Assembly: GCA_043101615.1 (NCBI GenBank)
Contig: JBICID010000028.1
Span: 4,579-68,578, forward strand
DNA from: JBLHKT01 sp043101615
Lineage (GTDB): Bacteria; Planctomycetota; Phycisphaerae; Phycisphaerales; UBA1924
Length of the DNA: 64,000 nt
Direction: 5' to 3'
The notes under the pieces are model-generated. The model did no database searches and had not been told where the DNA came from. It saw only the letters and a list, made by a program, of their open reading frames with translations. The position numbers and the translations under genes were made by a program. Positions 16,027-25,096 of the stretch are shown piece after piece. Each line of letters opens with the position of its first letter. Position 1 is the stretch's first letter.

Positions 16027-17367
16027 TCAGGGCCCGCCGGGGGCGTTGGCGACGAGCACACGCTCCGGCCCCGTCAGCGACGCGGACACGGGCGCAACGT
16101 GCTGGGCGGAGGCGGTGACCCTGAGCGGGCCCTGCGGGGCCCCGGAGAGCGTCAGCCGGAGGTCGGAACGCTCGCCCGGGGCGAGGCGCTCGATCCCGAG
16201 AACGACCCGCCCGGGCAGGACGAGTGCCAGCGGGGGCGCCTGGGCGACGTCGCCCTGCGCGACCGGCACGGTCACACGCACGCCCGAGACCGCGACGGGG
16301 CCGGTGTTGCGGACGACGACGGAGACCGAAGCGGGCTCGGCGGGGTCGCGCTCCAGCCAGACCGTGATGGAGGGGTCCAGGACGGTGGTGGTCGTGGCCT
16401 CGGACCGGAGGGTGATGCCGTGGTCGGCGGTGACGGTGGCCCGGGAGTCCAGCACGCCGAGCGTGGAGGCCCGCACGCGCACGGTGCGGGTCTCGGTCTG
16501 CCCGGGTCCGATCGCGGCGACGGGCAGGGAGACGGCGCTGCGGTCGTCGATGGTGGTCAGGCCGCCCGGGAAGTCCTCGACGATGGTGACGCCGGTGGCG
16601 GTGCCGGTGCCCTCGTTGGTGAGGGTGTAGGTGAGCTCGAAGACGTCGTCCCGAGCCGCGAGCTTCGGCGCGGACTTCTCGATGCGGAGCCTGGGCTCCA
16701 CGATGTTGGTCTGGGTGCGCAGGGCGTTGCGGTACGTCACGGTCGCGGTCGCGGAGGCCGGGCCGAGGTCGATCGAGCGTGCAGAGAGGGTGAGCGTGCG
16801 CGACTGCGCCGGCCCGAGCCGTCCGAGGTCGAAGTAGACGGTCTCGCCGTCGGCCCCGGGGTGCACCGAGGAATCGATGAGCGTCAGGTTCTCGAGCCGG
16901 TGCAGGTGCACGCGGACGCGGTCGAGGCTGGTGTCGGTGAGATTGGTGACCAGGTAGACCAGCGAGAAGGGCCGGTCGCGGTGGGCGGTGATCGGGGCGA
17001 GCTGCTGGAGGTAGACCTGCGAGGTGTCCGGGTCGCCCGTCGGGAACGCGATCCCGCCCTCGCTGCTGTTCCGGCGCTCCGGCATGCCGGCCCCCACGCC
17101 CTTCTTCTCGCGCCACTGCTGCGAGACCGCGTCCGAGAGCGTGTCGGGCGTGATCGACGTGCGGAGCTGCCGGGGCTTGGGCGGCGGGGCCTCGTAGGGG
17201 TCCCGCTCCTCGAAGACCGCGAGGGTCGCCCCCGTGTCGTCACGCTCGAGCCTGTCGGCGCACGCGCCGAGGACAATCGGGATGAGAATGAGGCAGGCCG
17301 CGTGCAGCGCGCCGGTGGCGGATCGACGTGCGATGAGTCGCGATCGCGGGTGCTCGGTTGCGTCCAT
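16027..17367 (-). CDS. Lipoprotein with repeated DUF11-type domains
   Basis: 446 residues. ATG 17367 follows AGGAG closely. A lipobox (IVLGAC) in the leader predicts a lipid-anchored protein. Residues about 115-435 hold three Ig-like beta domains of DUF11 type: phrases such as VTNLTDTSLDRVRVHL, TNEGTGTATGVTIVEDFPGG and VRNTGPVAVSGVRV are typical of its repeated 'ambivalent term, then difference from ideal' strands. Such domains are structural or adhesive in surface proteins. It heads the minus-strand cluster with the small membrane protein, lpxK and hldE. Confidence 0.8.
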   Translation of the reverse strand: MDATEHPRSRLIARRSATGALHAACLILIPIVLGACADRLERDDTGATLAVFEERDPYEAPPPKPRQLRTSITPDTLSDAVSQQWREKKGVGAGMPERRNSSEGGIAFPTGDPDTSQVYLQQLAPITAHRDRPFSLVYLVTNLTDTSLDRVRVHLHRLENLTLIDSSVHPGADGETVYFDLGRLGPAQSRTLTLSARSIDLGPASATATVTYRNALRTQTNIVEPRLRIEKSAPKLAARDDVFELTYTLTNEGTGTATGVTIVEDFPGGLTTIDDRSAVSLPVAAIGPGQTETRTVRVRASTLGVLDSRATVTADHGITLRSEATTTTVLDPSITVWLERDPAEPASVSVVVRNTGPVAVSGVRVTVPVAQGDVAQAPPLALVLPGRVVLGIERLAPGERSDLRLTLSGAPQGPLRVTASAQHVAPVSASLTGPERVLVANAPGGP

Positions 17368-17475
17368 GCTTCCGGCTCCTGAAAGGGGGTGGGATGTCAT
17401 GTGGCATGATAACGAGCGGGTGCGGAACGTGCGCGATCGGCACCCGGATCGTGGGGGTGCCGGGTTTGCGTCCGC

Positions 17476-18297
17476 TTACCCGGAGTCGCGAGTTGCCAGC
17501 AGCTTCGCGTCGCGCAGCACCGGAAACCGCTCGCGCCAGTCTCGCACGCTCTCGGGATCGATCTCGACCGACAACACGCCCTCCTCGTCGCCCAGCTCCC
17601 CCAGCACGTTGCCCTGCGGGTCGATGGCGATGCTGCCGCCGGCGTACTCGAGGTAGGGGTCGTTGCCGGTGCGGTTGCAGGCCAGCGTGTAGGCCTGGCA
17701 CTCGATGGCGCGCGCGACGGACAGGGCCCGCCAGTGGTGCTGACGCGCCTTCGGCCAGCAGGCCCCCAGGGCGAAGCACTCGGCCCCCCGCAGCGCCGCG
17801 AGCCTGAAGAGCTCGGGGAATCGAAGGTCGTAGCAGATGATCGGGGCGACCGTGATCCCACGCTCGCCCCCCCACCGGTACGTCACGATGTCGCCCCCGC
17901 CGGTGAAGGCCTCGGGCTCGCGCGCGAACGAGAACGGGTGGATCTTGTCGTACTCGGCCAGCAACTTCGGCGGCGTGACGGACCCGTCGATCGCGGACAT
18001 GCGGTTCAGGGCCTTGTCGCAGTCGCAGGGGCGGACGGGGCGCCCGCCCTGCACCACCGCACCGGTGTCCTCGGCGAGGCGCTCGAGATAGCCCAGCGTC
18101 TCCCCGCGGTCCGTGGTCACGTCGATGTTCAGTGAAAACCCAACGGCGAACATCTCCGGCAGCAGGATCAGGTCCCCGGGGTTGACCGGGGCCCGCGTCA
18201 GGAGCCTGTCCACCGCGTCGAAGTTGGTCTGCGGGTCCTCCCAGGCGATGTCGAGCTGGACGAGGTGGGCGCGGTGATGGGCTGGCAGGTCCGGCAT
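17476..18297 (-). CDS. Carbon-nitrogen hydrolase (omega-amidase-like nitrilase fold)
   Basis: 273 residues. The Glu-Lys-Cys triad is intact: E48 in LLPEMF, K118 in YDKIHPF and C155 in PIICYDLRFPEL. The overall pattern and length match the Nit2/YafV subgroup, which hydrolyse alpha-keto amides such as alpha-ketoglutaramate, but substrate cannot be settled here. It is preceded in the same direction by nothing, and 108 bases separate it from the DUF11 lipoprotein downstream, so it may share that transcript. Confidence 0.9.
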   Translation of the reverse strand: MPDLPAHHRAHLVQLDIAWEDPQTNFDAVDRLLTRAPVNPGDLILLPEMFAVGFSLNIDVTTDRGETLGYLERLAEDTGAVVQGGRPVRPCDCDKALNRMSAIDGSVTPPKLLAEYDKIHPFSFAREPEAFTGGGDIVTYRWGGERGITVAPIICYDLRFPELFRLAALRGAECFALGACWPKARQHHWRALSVARAIECQAYTLACNRTGNDPYLEYAGGSIAIDPQGNVLGELGDEEGVLSVEIDPESVRDWRERFPVLRDAKLLATRDSG

Positions 18298-18467
18298 GGT
18301 TCTTGAGTGTAGAGGGCCGAGCGGGCGTGCCGTTGAGAGGCCTGTGCGGGCGCGGTTTCACCGGTTTGAGCGAAGAAGTCGTGAAGTCTGCAAGAAAGGG
18401 GCGCGTGAAGCGTCCGTGTGATGCAACGCGTGGGGCTCCGAGCCGAATGATGTGATGAGGAGTCACC

Positions 18468-19163
18468 ATGGTCATGGATGAAACGAAGAGGATCAACGAG
18501 CCGCGTGGGGCGGCAGCGCCGGACGCACGCGGCGCCGATCCCATCGACGCACCGGAGGCGATCGGGGGGCGACTGGGGCGCCGGGTGTGGCTCGCGAGCC
18601 GGTCGGCCCGCCGTCGCCTGCTGCTCGAGCAGCACGGGTACGAGTTCGGGCTCGCCGAGAGCGGGCTGGACGACGGGGAGCTGATCCCCGGCGGCGTGGA
18701 CCCCGCGAGCTGGGTCATGGCCCTGGCCTACCTCAAGGCCAACGCCGCGGCGAAGAGTCTGGCCCCGGCCGACCGCACCCGCCCCGTGCTGGGCGCGGAC
18801 ACCGTGTGCGTGGTGGGCGGCGAGGTGATCGGGCAGCCGCGTGACGCCGACGATGCGCGGCGCATCCTGCGCCTGGTCTCGAGCGGAACGCACGAGGTGC
18901 TGACGGGCGTGGCGCTCATCTGCCCGTGCGGCACGAAGCGGGACGTGTTCTTCGACCGGACCGTGGTCCGCGTCGGCGACCTGGAGCCCTACATCGACGC
19001 GTACATCGCGAGCGGCGACTGGCGGGGCAAGGCCGGCGCGTACAACCTCAGCGAGCGCCTCGAGGCCGGCTGGCCCATCGAGTACGAGGGCGACCCGACC
19101 TCGATCATGGGGCTCCCGATGGAGCTCCTGGCGGCTCGCGTGGACGCGTTCTGCGCGGACTGA
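18468..19163 (+). CDS. Maf-type nucleotide pyrophosphatase
   Basis: 231 residues. Maf proteins hydrolyse modified or canonical nucleoside triphosphates. The N-terminal LASRSARRRLLLEQHGYEF, the LGADTVCVVGGEVIGQP loop, the SSGTHEVLTGV segment and the GKAGAYNLSE and GDPTSIMGLP segments are typical. ATG 18468 follows AGGAG at the right spacing; the first about 45 residues are a poorly conserved extension. It lies 65 bases before the three-gene operon beginning at 19229 and may be co-transcribed with it. Confidence 0.9.
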   Translation: MVMDETKRINEPRGAAAPDARGADPIDAPEAIGGRLGRRVWLASRSARRRLLLEQHGYEFGLAESGLDDGELIPGGVDPASWVMALAYLKANAAAKSLAPADRTRPVLGADTVCVVGGEVIGQPRDADDARRILRLVSSGTHEVLTGVALICPCGTKRDVFFDRTVVRVGDLEPYIDAYIASGDWRGKAGAYNLSERLEAGWPIEYEGDPTSIMGLPMELLAARVDAFCAD

Positions 19164-19228
19164 CGGCGTGTCTCTCGGGGTGGCGGACGCCTGTATGATG
19201 GCCTCCCGCCAGACTCCGAGAGGGACGC

Positions 19229-20089
19229 ATGATCACCGCACGCACGACCACCGAGGCGATCCTGACCAAGCTGCGCACCAAGGTGCGTGAGCGACGGCCC
19301 ATCATGATCTCCAGCGCCGGCAGCGGCCTGGTCGCCAAGCTGCTCGAGGACGCCGGGGCGGACTGCATCAACACCTTCTCGGGCGCCCGCCTCCGCTCCA
19401 ACGGCATGGGCACCATGTCCATGATGTGGCCCATCCTGGACTCCAACGAGCAGACCATGCGGTACACCCGCGAGGACATCCTGCCCGCCCTCAGGGGCGA
19501 GTCGTTCGTGTGCGCCTGCCTGAACGCCAACGACCCTCTGAAGGACATGCGCATGGTCCTCGACGACTGCCTCCGGATGGGCGTGCAGAGCGTCAGCAAC
19601 ATCGGCCCGTCGATCAGCTACGTGGACCACGACAGCGAGATCTACAAGGTGATGACCTCGGCCGGCATCACGCTGCAGAACGAGATCGACATGCTCAGGC
19701 TCGCCCGCGAGGAGATGAACATGGTCTCCATCGGGCTGGCGTTCACGATGGAGGACTCGCTGGCGGTCGTCGAGGGCGCCCGCCCGCACGTGTTCTGTTA
19801 CCACGCGGGCACGACCAAGGGCGGTCTGAAGGGGTACGACTCGGGGCTGACCATCGAGGAGACCGCCGAGCAGACCGAGGCGGTCTACAAGGCGGTCCGC
19901 GAGATCGATCCGGACGTGATCCTGATCGCGCACGGCGCCGCGATGGAGAACCCGCCGGACGCCGCGTACATGCTCAACCACACCAGCGGGCACGGGTTCT
20001 GGACCGGGAGCTCGACCGAGCGCCTGCCGATCGAGCGGGCCGTGAGCGCCGCGGCCAAGGAGTTCGCGGCCCTGGAATTCACGACGTAA
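19229..20089 (+). CDS. Phosphoenolpyruvate-hydrolase-family TIM-barrel protein
   Basis: 286 residues. The length and the segments MISSAGSGLVAKLLEDAGAD, NTFSGARLR, VSNIGPSISYVDHDSE, VFCYHAGTTKGG and HGAAMENPPDAAYML match the PEP_hydrolase-type TIM-barrel family, whose members are related to the C-terminal half of tomato Tm-1. The bacterial proteins have no well-tested function; a hydrolase or aldolase acting on a small carboxylate is assumed. It starts the three-gene operon and is followed after 29 bases by the Tm-1-like gene, so the two halves of the plant protein are separate but adjacent here. Start 19229 follows GAGAGGGACGC. Confidence 0.85.
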   Translation: MITARTTTEAILTKLRTKVRERRPIMISSAGSGLVAKLLEDAGADCINTFSGARLRSNGMGTMSMMWPILDSNEQTMRYTREDILPALRGESFVCACLNANDPLKDMRMVLDDCLRMGVQSVSNIGPSISYVDHDSEIYKVMTSAGITLQNEIDMLRLAREEMNMVSIGLAFTMEDSLAVVEGARPHVFCYHAGTTKGGLKGYDSGLTIEETAEQTEAVYKAVREIDPDVILIAHGAAMENPPDAAYMLNHTSGHGFWTGSSTERLPIERAVSAAAKEFAALEFTT

Positions 20090-20118
20090 TCCTCCCCACT
20101 GCTACCGAGGAGCACCGC

Positions 20119-21345
20119 ATGAGCCGAACGGTCGCGATTTTGGCGACGCTGGACACCAAGGGCGCCGAGGCCGCGTACCTGCGGGACCAGGTGGAATCCA
20201 TGGGCGGCAAGGCGTTCGTGATCGACCTGGGTGTCGCGGGCGACGCGACCATCCCGTGCGACGTGACCGCGGACGAGATCGCACGCGCCGGCGGCAGTTC
20301 AATCGCCGAGCTTCGCACACACGGCGACCGCGAACACGCGGCCCCAGTGATGGCAAAGGGGGCGACCGCGATCCTGCTCGACAAGATCGAAGCGGGTGAG
20401 GTGCATGCCGCGGTCGGGCTGGGCGGCACGCAGGGGACCAGCCTGTGCGGCGCGATCATGCAGGGCCTGCCCTACGGCTTCGGCAAGGTGATCCTGTCCA
20501 CGGTCGCCTCGGGCGACACGTCCAGGTTCGTCGGGATCAAGGACGTGACGATGATGTTCGCGGTCGGCGACATCCTCGGGCTCAACCCGCTGCTGCGGAA
20601 GATGCTGGCCAACGCCGCGGGGGCCGCGTACGGCATGGCGCTGCACGACGTCTCGGCCGAGCCCGGCGAGCACTCGAAGGGCACGGTCGCGATGACCAAC
20701 CTGGGCGTGCTCACCAAGGGGGCGATGCGGGCGATCGACCGCTTCCACGAGGCCGGCTACGAGGTCGTCACCTTCCACGCGGTCGGCGCGGGCGGTGCCG
20801 CGATGGAGCAGATGATGCGGGAGGGTCTGATCTCGGGCGTGTTCGACTACGCGATGGGCGAGATCGCGGACTTCTGCTTCGACGCGCTGCGGGCCGGCGA
20901 CGAGACCCGCCTGACCGTTGCGGGCCCGCTGGGCATCCCGCAGGTGATCTGCCCGGGCGGGGCCGAGCACATCGGCCTGCTGTGCGAGCCGAACAAGGCG
21001 CCCGACGCGTGGAAGGACCACCGGCTGGTTTTCCACTCGCCCGTCATCGTCGCTCCAAGGTTGAACGCCGTGGAGATCGTGCAGGTCGGCAACGAGATCA
21101 CGAAGCGCCTCGCCCACACCACCGGGCACGCGGCCTTCGTCATCCCCCTGAAGGGCGTGAGCCGCTACTCGGTCGAGGGCGGCCCGCTGGTGGACCGGGC
21201 CAGCGACGAGGCCTTCTTCGCGGCGCTCCGCGACGGCATGCCGAGCGGCGTCGAACTGGTCGAGATGGACCACGGCGCGGAGGACGACGCGTTCGTGGAC
21301 GCGTGCGTGGACCGGCTGATCGCGATGATGGAGCGGGCTCGCTGA
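20119..21345 (+). CDS. Tm-1-like ATP-binding domain protein (UPF0261 family)
   Basis: 408 residues. The beginning VAILATLDTKGAEAAYLRDQV, the GLGGTQGTSLCGAIMQGLPYG glycine loop, STVASGDTSRFVG and the FHAVGAGGAAMEQMM and GPLGIPQVICPGGAEHI stretches are hallmarks of the family. Tomato Tm-1 binds ATP through this domain and blocks viral replication; the bacterial proteins are metabolic-looking and unassigned. ATG 20119 follows GAGGAGCACCGC. Position between the TIM-barrel gene and an aldolase/SDR gene suggests a carbohydrate or acid catabolic step. High confidence in the family, low in function. Confidence 0.9.
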   Translation: MSRTVAILATLDTKGAEAAYLRDQVESMGGKAFVIDLGVAGDATIPCDVTADEIARAGGSSIAELRTHGDREHAAPVMAKGATAILLDKIEAGEVHAAVGLGGTQGTSLCGAIMQGLPYGFGKVILSTVASGDTSRFVGIKDVTMMFAVGDILGLNPLLRKMLANAAGAAYGMALHDVSAEPGEHSKGTVAMTNLGVLTKGAMRAIDRFHEAGYEVVTFHAVGAGGAAMEQMMREGLISGVFDYAMGEIADFCFDALRAGDETRLTVAGPLGIPQVICPGGAEHIGLLCEPNKAPDAWKDHRLVFHSPVIVAPRLNAVEIVQVGNEITKRLAHTTGHAAFVIPLKGVSRYSVEGGPLVDRASDEAFFAALRDGMPSGVELVEMDHGAEDDAFVDACVDRLIAMMERAR

Positions 21346-21375
21346 CGGGCCGGAACAGGTGAGGGAGTATCCAGC

Positions 21376-23358
21376 GTGAAGAGCCTCTGGAACGATGCCG
21401 ACGCCGCGAAGTGCGCCGACGACCTCGGCCTGCGGGTCTACTCCTCGCGCCTGCTCGGGGCCGACGAGAGCCTCGTCATGCACGGCGGCGGCAACACGTC
21501 CGTGAAGTCCGCCGTCCGTGACTTCTTCGGGGACCAGATCGAGGCCCTGCTCGTCAAGGGCAGCGGGTGGGACCTGGGCACCATCGAGCGCCCGGGCTTC
21601 ACCGCCCTGCGCCTCGCAGAGACGCAGCGCCTGGCCACGCTGGACGAGCTGTCCGACCTGGACATGACCCGCGAGCTGACGCGTCAGAAGCTCGACCCCG
21701 GGGCGCCGTCGCCCTCGGTCGAGGCCATCCTGCACGCGGTGCTGCCCGCGAAGTTCGTGGACCACACCCACACCGACGCCGTCGTGACACTGACCAACAC
21801 CCCCAACGGCGAGTCGCTCACACGCGAGCTCTACCCGGATTGCCTTGTGCTGCCGTACGTGATGCCGGGGTTCATCCTGAGCAAGCAGGTCGCGGACGCG
21901 ATCGCGGGCGAGGACCTCGGCAAGTACACGGGCATCGTGCTGCTGCACCACGGCGTGTTCACGTGGGGCGAGGACGCAAAGAGCTCGTACGAGCGGATGA
22001 TCGAACTGGTCGATCGGGCCGAGCGGTACCTGGCAGAGCACGGGACGGTCTCGCACGGAACGGGCGAAGCCCCAACAGATCTGGACGGGCTGGCTCGGAT
22101 CCGCAAGGCCGTCAGCTCGGCGAGGGGGCGGGCACAGCTGGCCGTCCTCGACCGGAGTGCAGACGCGGTGGGGTACGCCTCACGCGACGACATCGCGGAG
22201 ATCGCCACACGCGGCCCGATCACGCCGGACCACGTCATCCGGACGAAACGTGTACCGGTGGTCATCGCCGAATCGCCCGGGGAGGGCGTCCCGGAGGTCG
22301 GGGCCTACGCCGAGTCGTACCGGGCCTACTTCGAGGCCAACAGGCACGACGGGCTCACCATGCTCGACCCCGCGCCCCGCGCGGGCGTCTGGCGTCGTCG
22401 CGGCACCCTCGCCTTCGGGAGCACGCCCAAGGAGTGCGCCGTCATCGCGGACATCGCCCGCCACACCCGCTGGGCGATCCAGACCGCCGAGAGCCTGGAC
22501 GAGCCCAACGCGGGGTGGGCCGCGCTGTCCGAGCAAGAGATCTTCGACCTCGAGTACTGGAGCCTGGAGCAGGCCAAGCTGAAGAAGGCCGCCCCCCCCA
22601 CCGTCCACACCGGGAAGGTGGCGGTCGTCACGGGCGCCATGCACGGGATCGGGCGAGCGATCTGCGAGCAGCTGAAGTCGGACGGGGCCGTCGTGGTCGG
22701 GCTGGACATCGATCCCCGCATCGAGGGCGAGCTCGGCGCGTCGGGCATGCAGGGCGTCGTGTGCGACGTCACAGACGAGGCCGGCGTGCGCGCGGGCGTC
22801 GAGGCCGCGGTCGAACGCTACGGCGGCATCGACATCGCGGTCAGCAACGCGGGCGTCTTCCGCCCGGGCGAGCGCGTCGCCGACATGACCGACGACGCCT
22901 GGGAGACCACCCTCCGCGTCAACCTGACCGGGGCGCAGCGCTTCCTCAGGCACGCGTCCCGGTTCCTCGTGCACGGCGTGGACGCCACCGCGATCGTCGT
23001 CGGCTCCCGCAACGTCGCGGCGCCCGGGCCCGGGGCCGGGGCCTACTCCGCCAGCAAGGCCGGGCTCACCCAGCTCGCACGCGTGCTGGCCCTCGAGCTC
23101 GCCCCGCACGGCGTGCGCGTCAACACCGTCCACCCCGACGCGGTCTTCGACACCGCCCTGTGGACCGAGGACACCCTGCGGACCTCCGCGGAGCGGTACG
23201 GGCTCACCGTCGAGCAGTACAAAGCCCGCAACCTGATGAAGCGCGAGGTCACCTCGGCGGACGTCGGGCGACTGGTCAGCGCGATGGCCGGGCCCGCGTT
23301 CGCGCTGACCACGGGCGCGCAGGTGCCCATCGACGGCGGGAACGACCGGGTGATCTGA
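21376..23358 (+). CDS. Bifunctional class II aldolase / short-chain dehydrogenase
   Basis: 660 residues. The N-terminal half is a class II aldolase-like domain: HGGGNTSVK, the zinc histidines in HTHTDAV and the third in HHGVFTW. The C-terminal half is an SDR fold: the NAD(P) loop TGAMHGIG, NAG, and the active-site YSASK at the usual spacing. Fusions of this type act in rhamnose or related sugar degradation (rhamnulose-1-phosphate aldolase plus lactaldehyde dehydrogenase in some family members). The GTG start at 21376 follows GAGGGAG. It is 30 bases after the Tm-1-like gene, the same short spacing as between the first two genes. Confidence 0.88.
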   Translation: MKSLWNDADAAKCADDLGLRVYSSRLLGADESLVMHGGGNTSVKSAVRDFFGDQIEALLVKGSGWDLGTIERPGFTALRLAETQRLATLDELSDLDMTRELTRQKLDPGAPSPSVEAILHAVLPAKFVDHTHTDAVVTLTNTPNGESLTRELYPDCLVLPYVMPGFILSKQVADAIAGEDLGKYTGIVLLHHGVFTWGEDAKSSYERMIELVDRAERYLAEHGTVSHGTGEAPTDLDGLARIRKAVSSARGRAQLAVLDRSADAVGYASRDDIAEIATRGPITPDHVIRTKRVPVVIAESPGEGVPEVGAYAESYRAYFEANRHDGLTMLDPAPRAGVWRRRGTLAFGSTPKECAVIADIARHTRWAIQTAESLDEPNAGWAALSEQEIFDLEYWSLEQAKLKKAAPPTVHTGKVAVVTGAMHGIGRAICEQLKSDGAVVVGLDIDPRIEGELGASGMQGVVCDVTDEAGVRAGVEAAVERYGGIDIAVSNAGVFRPGERVADMTDDAWETTLRVNLTGAQRFLRHASRFLVHGVDATAIVVGSRNVAAPGPGAGAYSASKAGLTQLARVLALELAPHGVRVNTVHPDAVFDTALWTEDTLRTSAERYGLTVEQYKARNLMKREVTSADVGRLVSAMAGPAFALTTGAQVPIDGGNDRVI

Positions 23359-23380
23359 GCGCCGGTACGCTCGGCGCCAG

Positions 23381-24388
23381 TCAGTCCGGGTAGCGCGGGT
23401 CGTCACGCACCTCGTCGGGCAGGTCGATCTCCTCGCCCCCGAAGTCGATGCCCCGGAGACCGGCGCGGGTGAAGCGGTGCCTGGCCAGCAGCCTGGTGCC
23501 GGGCTTGCCGTCGGCCCAGGCGGGGAACTTGTCCATGGGGCGGTACTTCTGGAAGGCGAGCTGGTTCGGGCTGGCGGGCGACCAGCCGGGGTTGATCTCC
23601 TCGGTCCGCTGCTTGCGGACCGAGGCGTCGAACTGCAGCGTGGCGGTGCTCGCCTCGGGGTACAGGCAGAACACGCCGCGCGGGTCGGACACAAAGTCGT
23701 ACTCCTCGAACAGGTGCACCTTGGAGGCGGGGAAGAGCACGTCCGTGGCGGACCGCTGCAGCCGGTTGGCCCGTCGCCCGAGGGGCGGGGCGTAGAAGTT
23801 GGCGTTGTGCGGGTCCGGGGAAAAGGTGGGATCCTCGTCGGCGCACCAGGCGGCGGCGGTGGTCTGGTAGCTCGTGCCGTAGGCGAACGCCTGGATCACG
23901 CCGCGGTCGCGCCAGCCCTCGTCGTCGTCGAAGCGGGGCGGGACGAACCCGGACTGGTAGGGCAGCAGCCCGTTGGTCTCCGCGCTCCGGGGGTTCTCGG
24001 CCCACTCGACCAGGGCGCGGTCGCCCGGGTTGACCAGCATCGGGTTCGGCAGGTCGGAGGCCAGGTAATCGATCAGCACGAGGTGGGTGTAGCGCACGAA
24101 GGGCCGCCTGCGGATCGGCTCGGAGAGGTCAGAGCGACCCGTCCTGCGCTCGAGGATGCGCAGCATCTGGCCCGTCACGCTCGGCTGGGTGAAGGTCGGC
24201 AGCCGCTCCCGGTTGTCCGCGTTGTAGCCGGCGTGCGCCGAGCCCAGGGCCCTGAGGTTGGCCCGCGACACGAGGTCGCGGGCCGTGGCTCGCGCCCCGC
24301 CCATCGCGGGCAGCAGCAGGCCCACCAGCAGGGCGATGATCGCCAGCGTGACAAGCAACTCGATGAGCGTGAAGGCGCTCGATCGCAT
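23381..24388 (-). CDS. Prepilin-leader protein, sixth dispersed paralog of the 57-64 kb array
   Basis: 335 residues, with FTLIELLVTLAIIALLVGLLLPAM following a short leader. Downstream features repeat those of the later array: DVLFPASKVHLFEEYD, then the small hydrophobic strand TLQFDASVRK and the C-terminal RHRFTRAGLRGIDFGG block. Identity to the array copies is visibly lower than among them, so this is an older or more distant copy. It is convergent with the aldolase/SDR gene, with 22 bases between stops. Confidence 0.85.
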   Translation of the reverse strand: MRSSAFTLIELLVTLAIIALLVGLLLPAMGGARATARDLVSRANLRALGSAHAGYNADNRERLPTFTQPSVTGQMLRILERRTGRSDLSEPIRRRPFVRYTHLVLIDYLASDLPNPMLVNPGDRALVEWAENPRSAETNGLLPYQSGFVPPRFDDDEGWRDRGVIQAFAYGTSYQTTAAAWCADEDPTFSPDPHNANFYAPPLGRRANRLQRSATDVLFPASKVHLFEEYDFVSDPRGVFCLYPEASTATLQFDASVRKQRTEEINPGWSPASPNQLAFQKYRPMDKFPAWADGKPGTRLLARHRFTRAGLRGIDFGGEEIDLPDEVRDDPRYPD

Positions 24389-24449
24389 AGACGTACCCCA
24401 GGAGCAAGGACGCCGGACCGGGCCAGTCTGACAGATAGACCGTTTCGTG

Positions 24450-24989
24450 TCAAGCGAAGAGCGACTCGCCCGCCACCGCCCGCTCGTGATCCAGCAGCCA
24501 CGCCTTGTTGCTCAGCCCGCCGGCGTACCCGGTCAGCGTGGCGTCGGCCCCCACCACGCGATGGCACGGGACGATGATCGCGACGCGGTTCTGCGAGTTG
24601 GCCAGGCCCACCGCCCGGGCCGCGCCGGGCGAGCCGAGGGTGCCCGCAAGTTCGGAGTAGGAGGTCGTCTTTCCGAACGGGATGCGGGCCAAAGCGCCCC
24701 AGACACGCTGCTGCCAGTCGGTGCCCGGGGTGTGCAGCGGGACGGTGAACGCGCGCAGCGCGCCCCGGAAATAGGCGTGCAGCTCCCGGGCCGCGAGGTC
24801 GAGGTGGGACTGGGCGAGCGAGGTCGCCGCGCGCCCGATCAGGTCCTCGAGCAAGTCGAGCTCGCGCCGGGTGCGTCCGGGGTCCGTCGCGTCCGGCCCG
24901 CCGAACTCGCAGAGGCAGAGCCCCCGGTCGGAGGCGCCCAGCGTCATCGTGGCCAGGGGGGTGTCGATGTCGGTCGTGAGCACGTGCAC
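24450..24989 (-). CDS. ogt: Methylated-DNA--protein-cysteine S-methyltransferase
   Basis: 179 residues with the invariant alkyl-acceptor motif PCHRVVG (C142) and the RALG-type helix-turn-helix region PGAARAVGLANSQN. It takes O6-alkyl groups from guanine onto the cysteine in a single suicide step. GTG 24989 is the start used here; a later in-frame GTG at 24983 is also possible. It is 61 bases downstream of the prepilin-leader gene start on the same strand but there is no reason to link their roles. Confidence 0.9.
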   Translation of the reverse strand: MHVLTTDIDTPLATMTLGASDRGLCLCEFGGPDATDPGRTRRELDLLEDLIGRAATSLAQSHLDLAARELHAYFRGALRAFTVPLHTPGTDWQQRVWGALARIPFGKTTSYSELAGTLGSPGAARAVGLANSQNRVAIIVPCHRVVGADATLTGYAGGLSNKAWLLDHERAVAGESLFA

Positions 24990-25028
24990 GCGCTCAGGAT
25001 ACCGTCGGAACGGTCGCGCAACAGAACA

Positions 25029-25053
25029 CGCCGGCCCCCGAGAGGAGCCGGCG
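25029..25053 (-). terminator. Hairpin after the PEP-CTERM gene at 25097
   Basis: CGCCGGC and GCCGGCG pair across an 11-base loop. On the minus strand the stem is followed by TGTTCTGTTG, a weak T-rich stretch, so it may terminate the PEP-CTERM gene. Confidence 0.45.
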
Positions 25054-25096
25054 CGTTGGAGGAGAGCTCCCCGGAGGGAGTCGATGAAGGATCGGA

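Noticed and set aside
15590..17116. Extension of the lpxK frame far upstream
   Set aside because: The frame is open but reads Arg/Pro/His-rich sequence that overlaps the membrane protein and the DUF11 gene on the same strand; lpxK starts at 15589.
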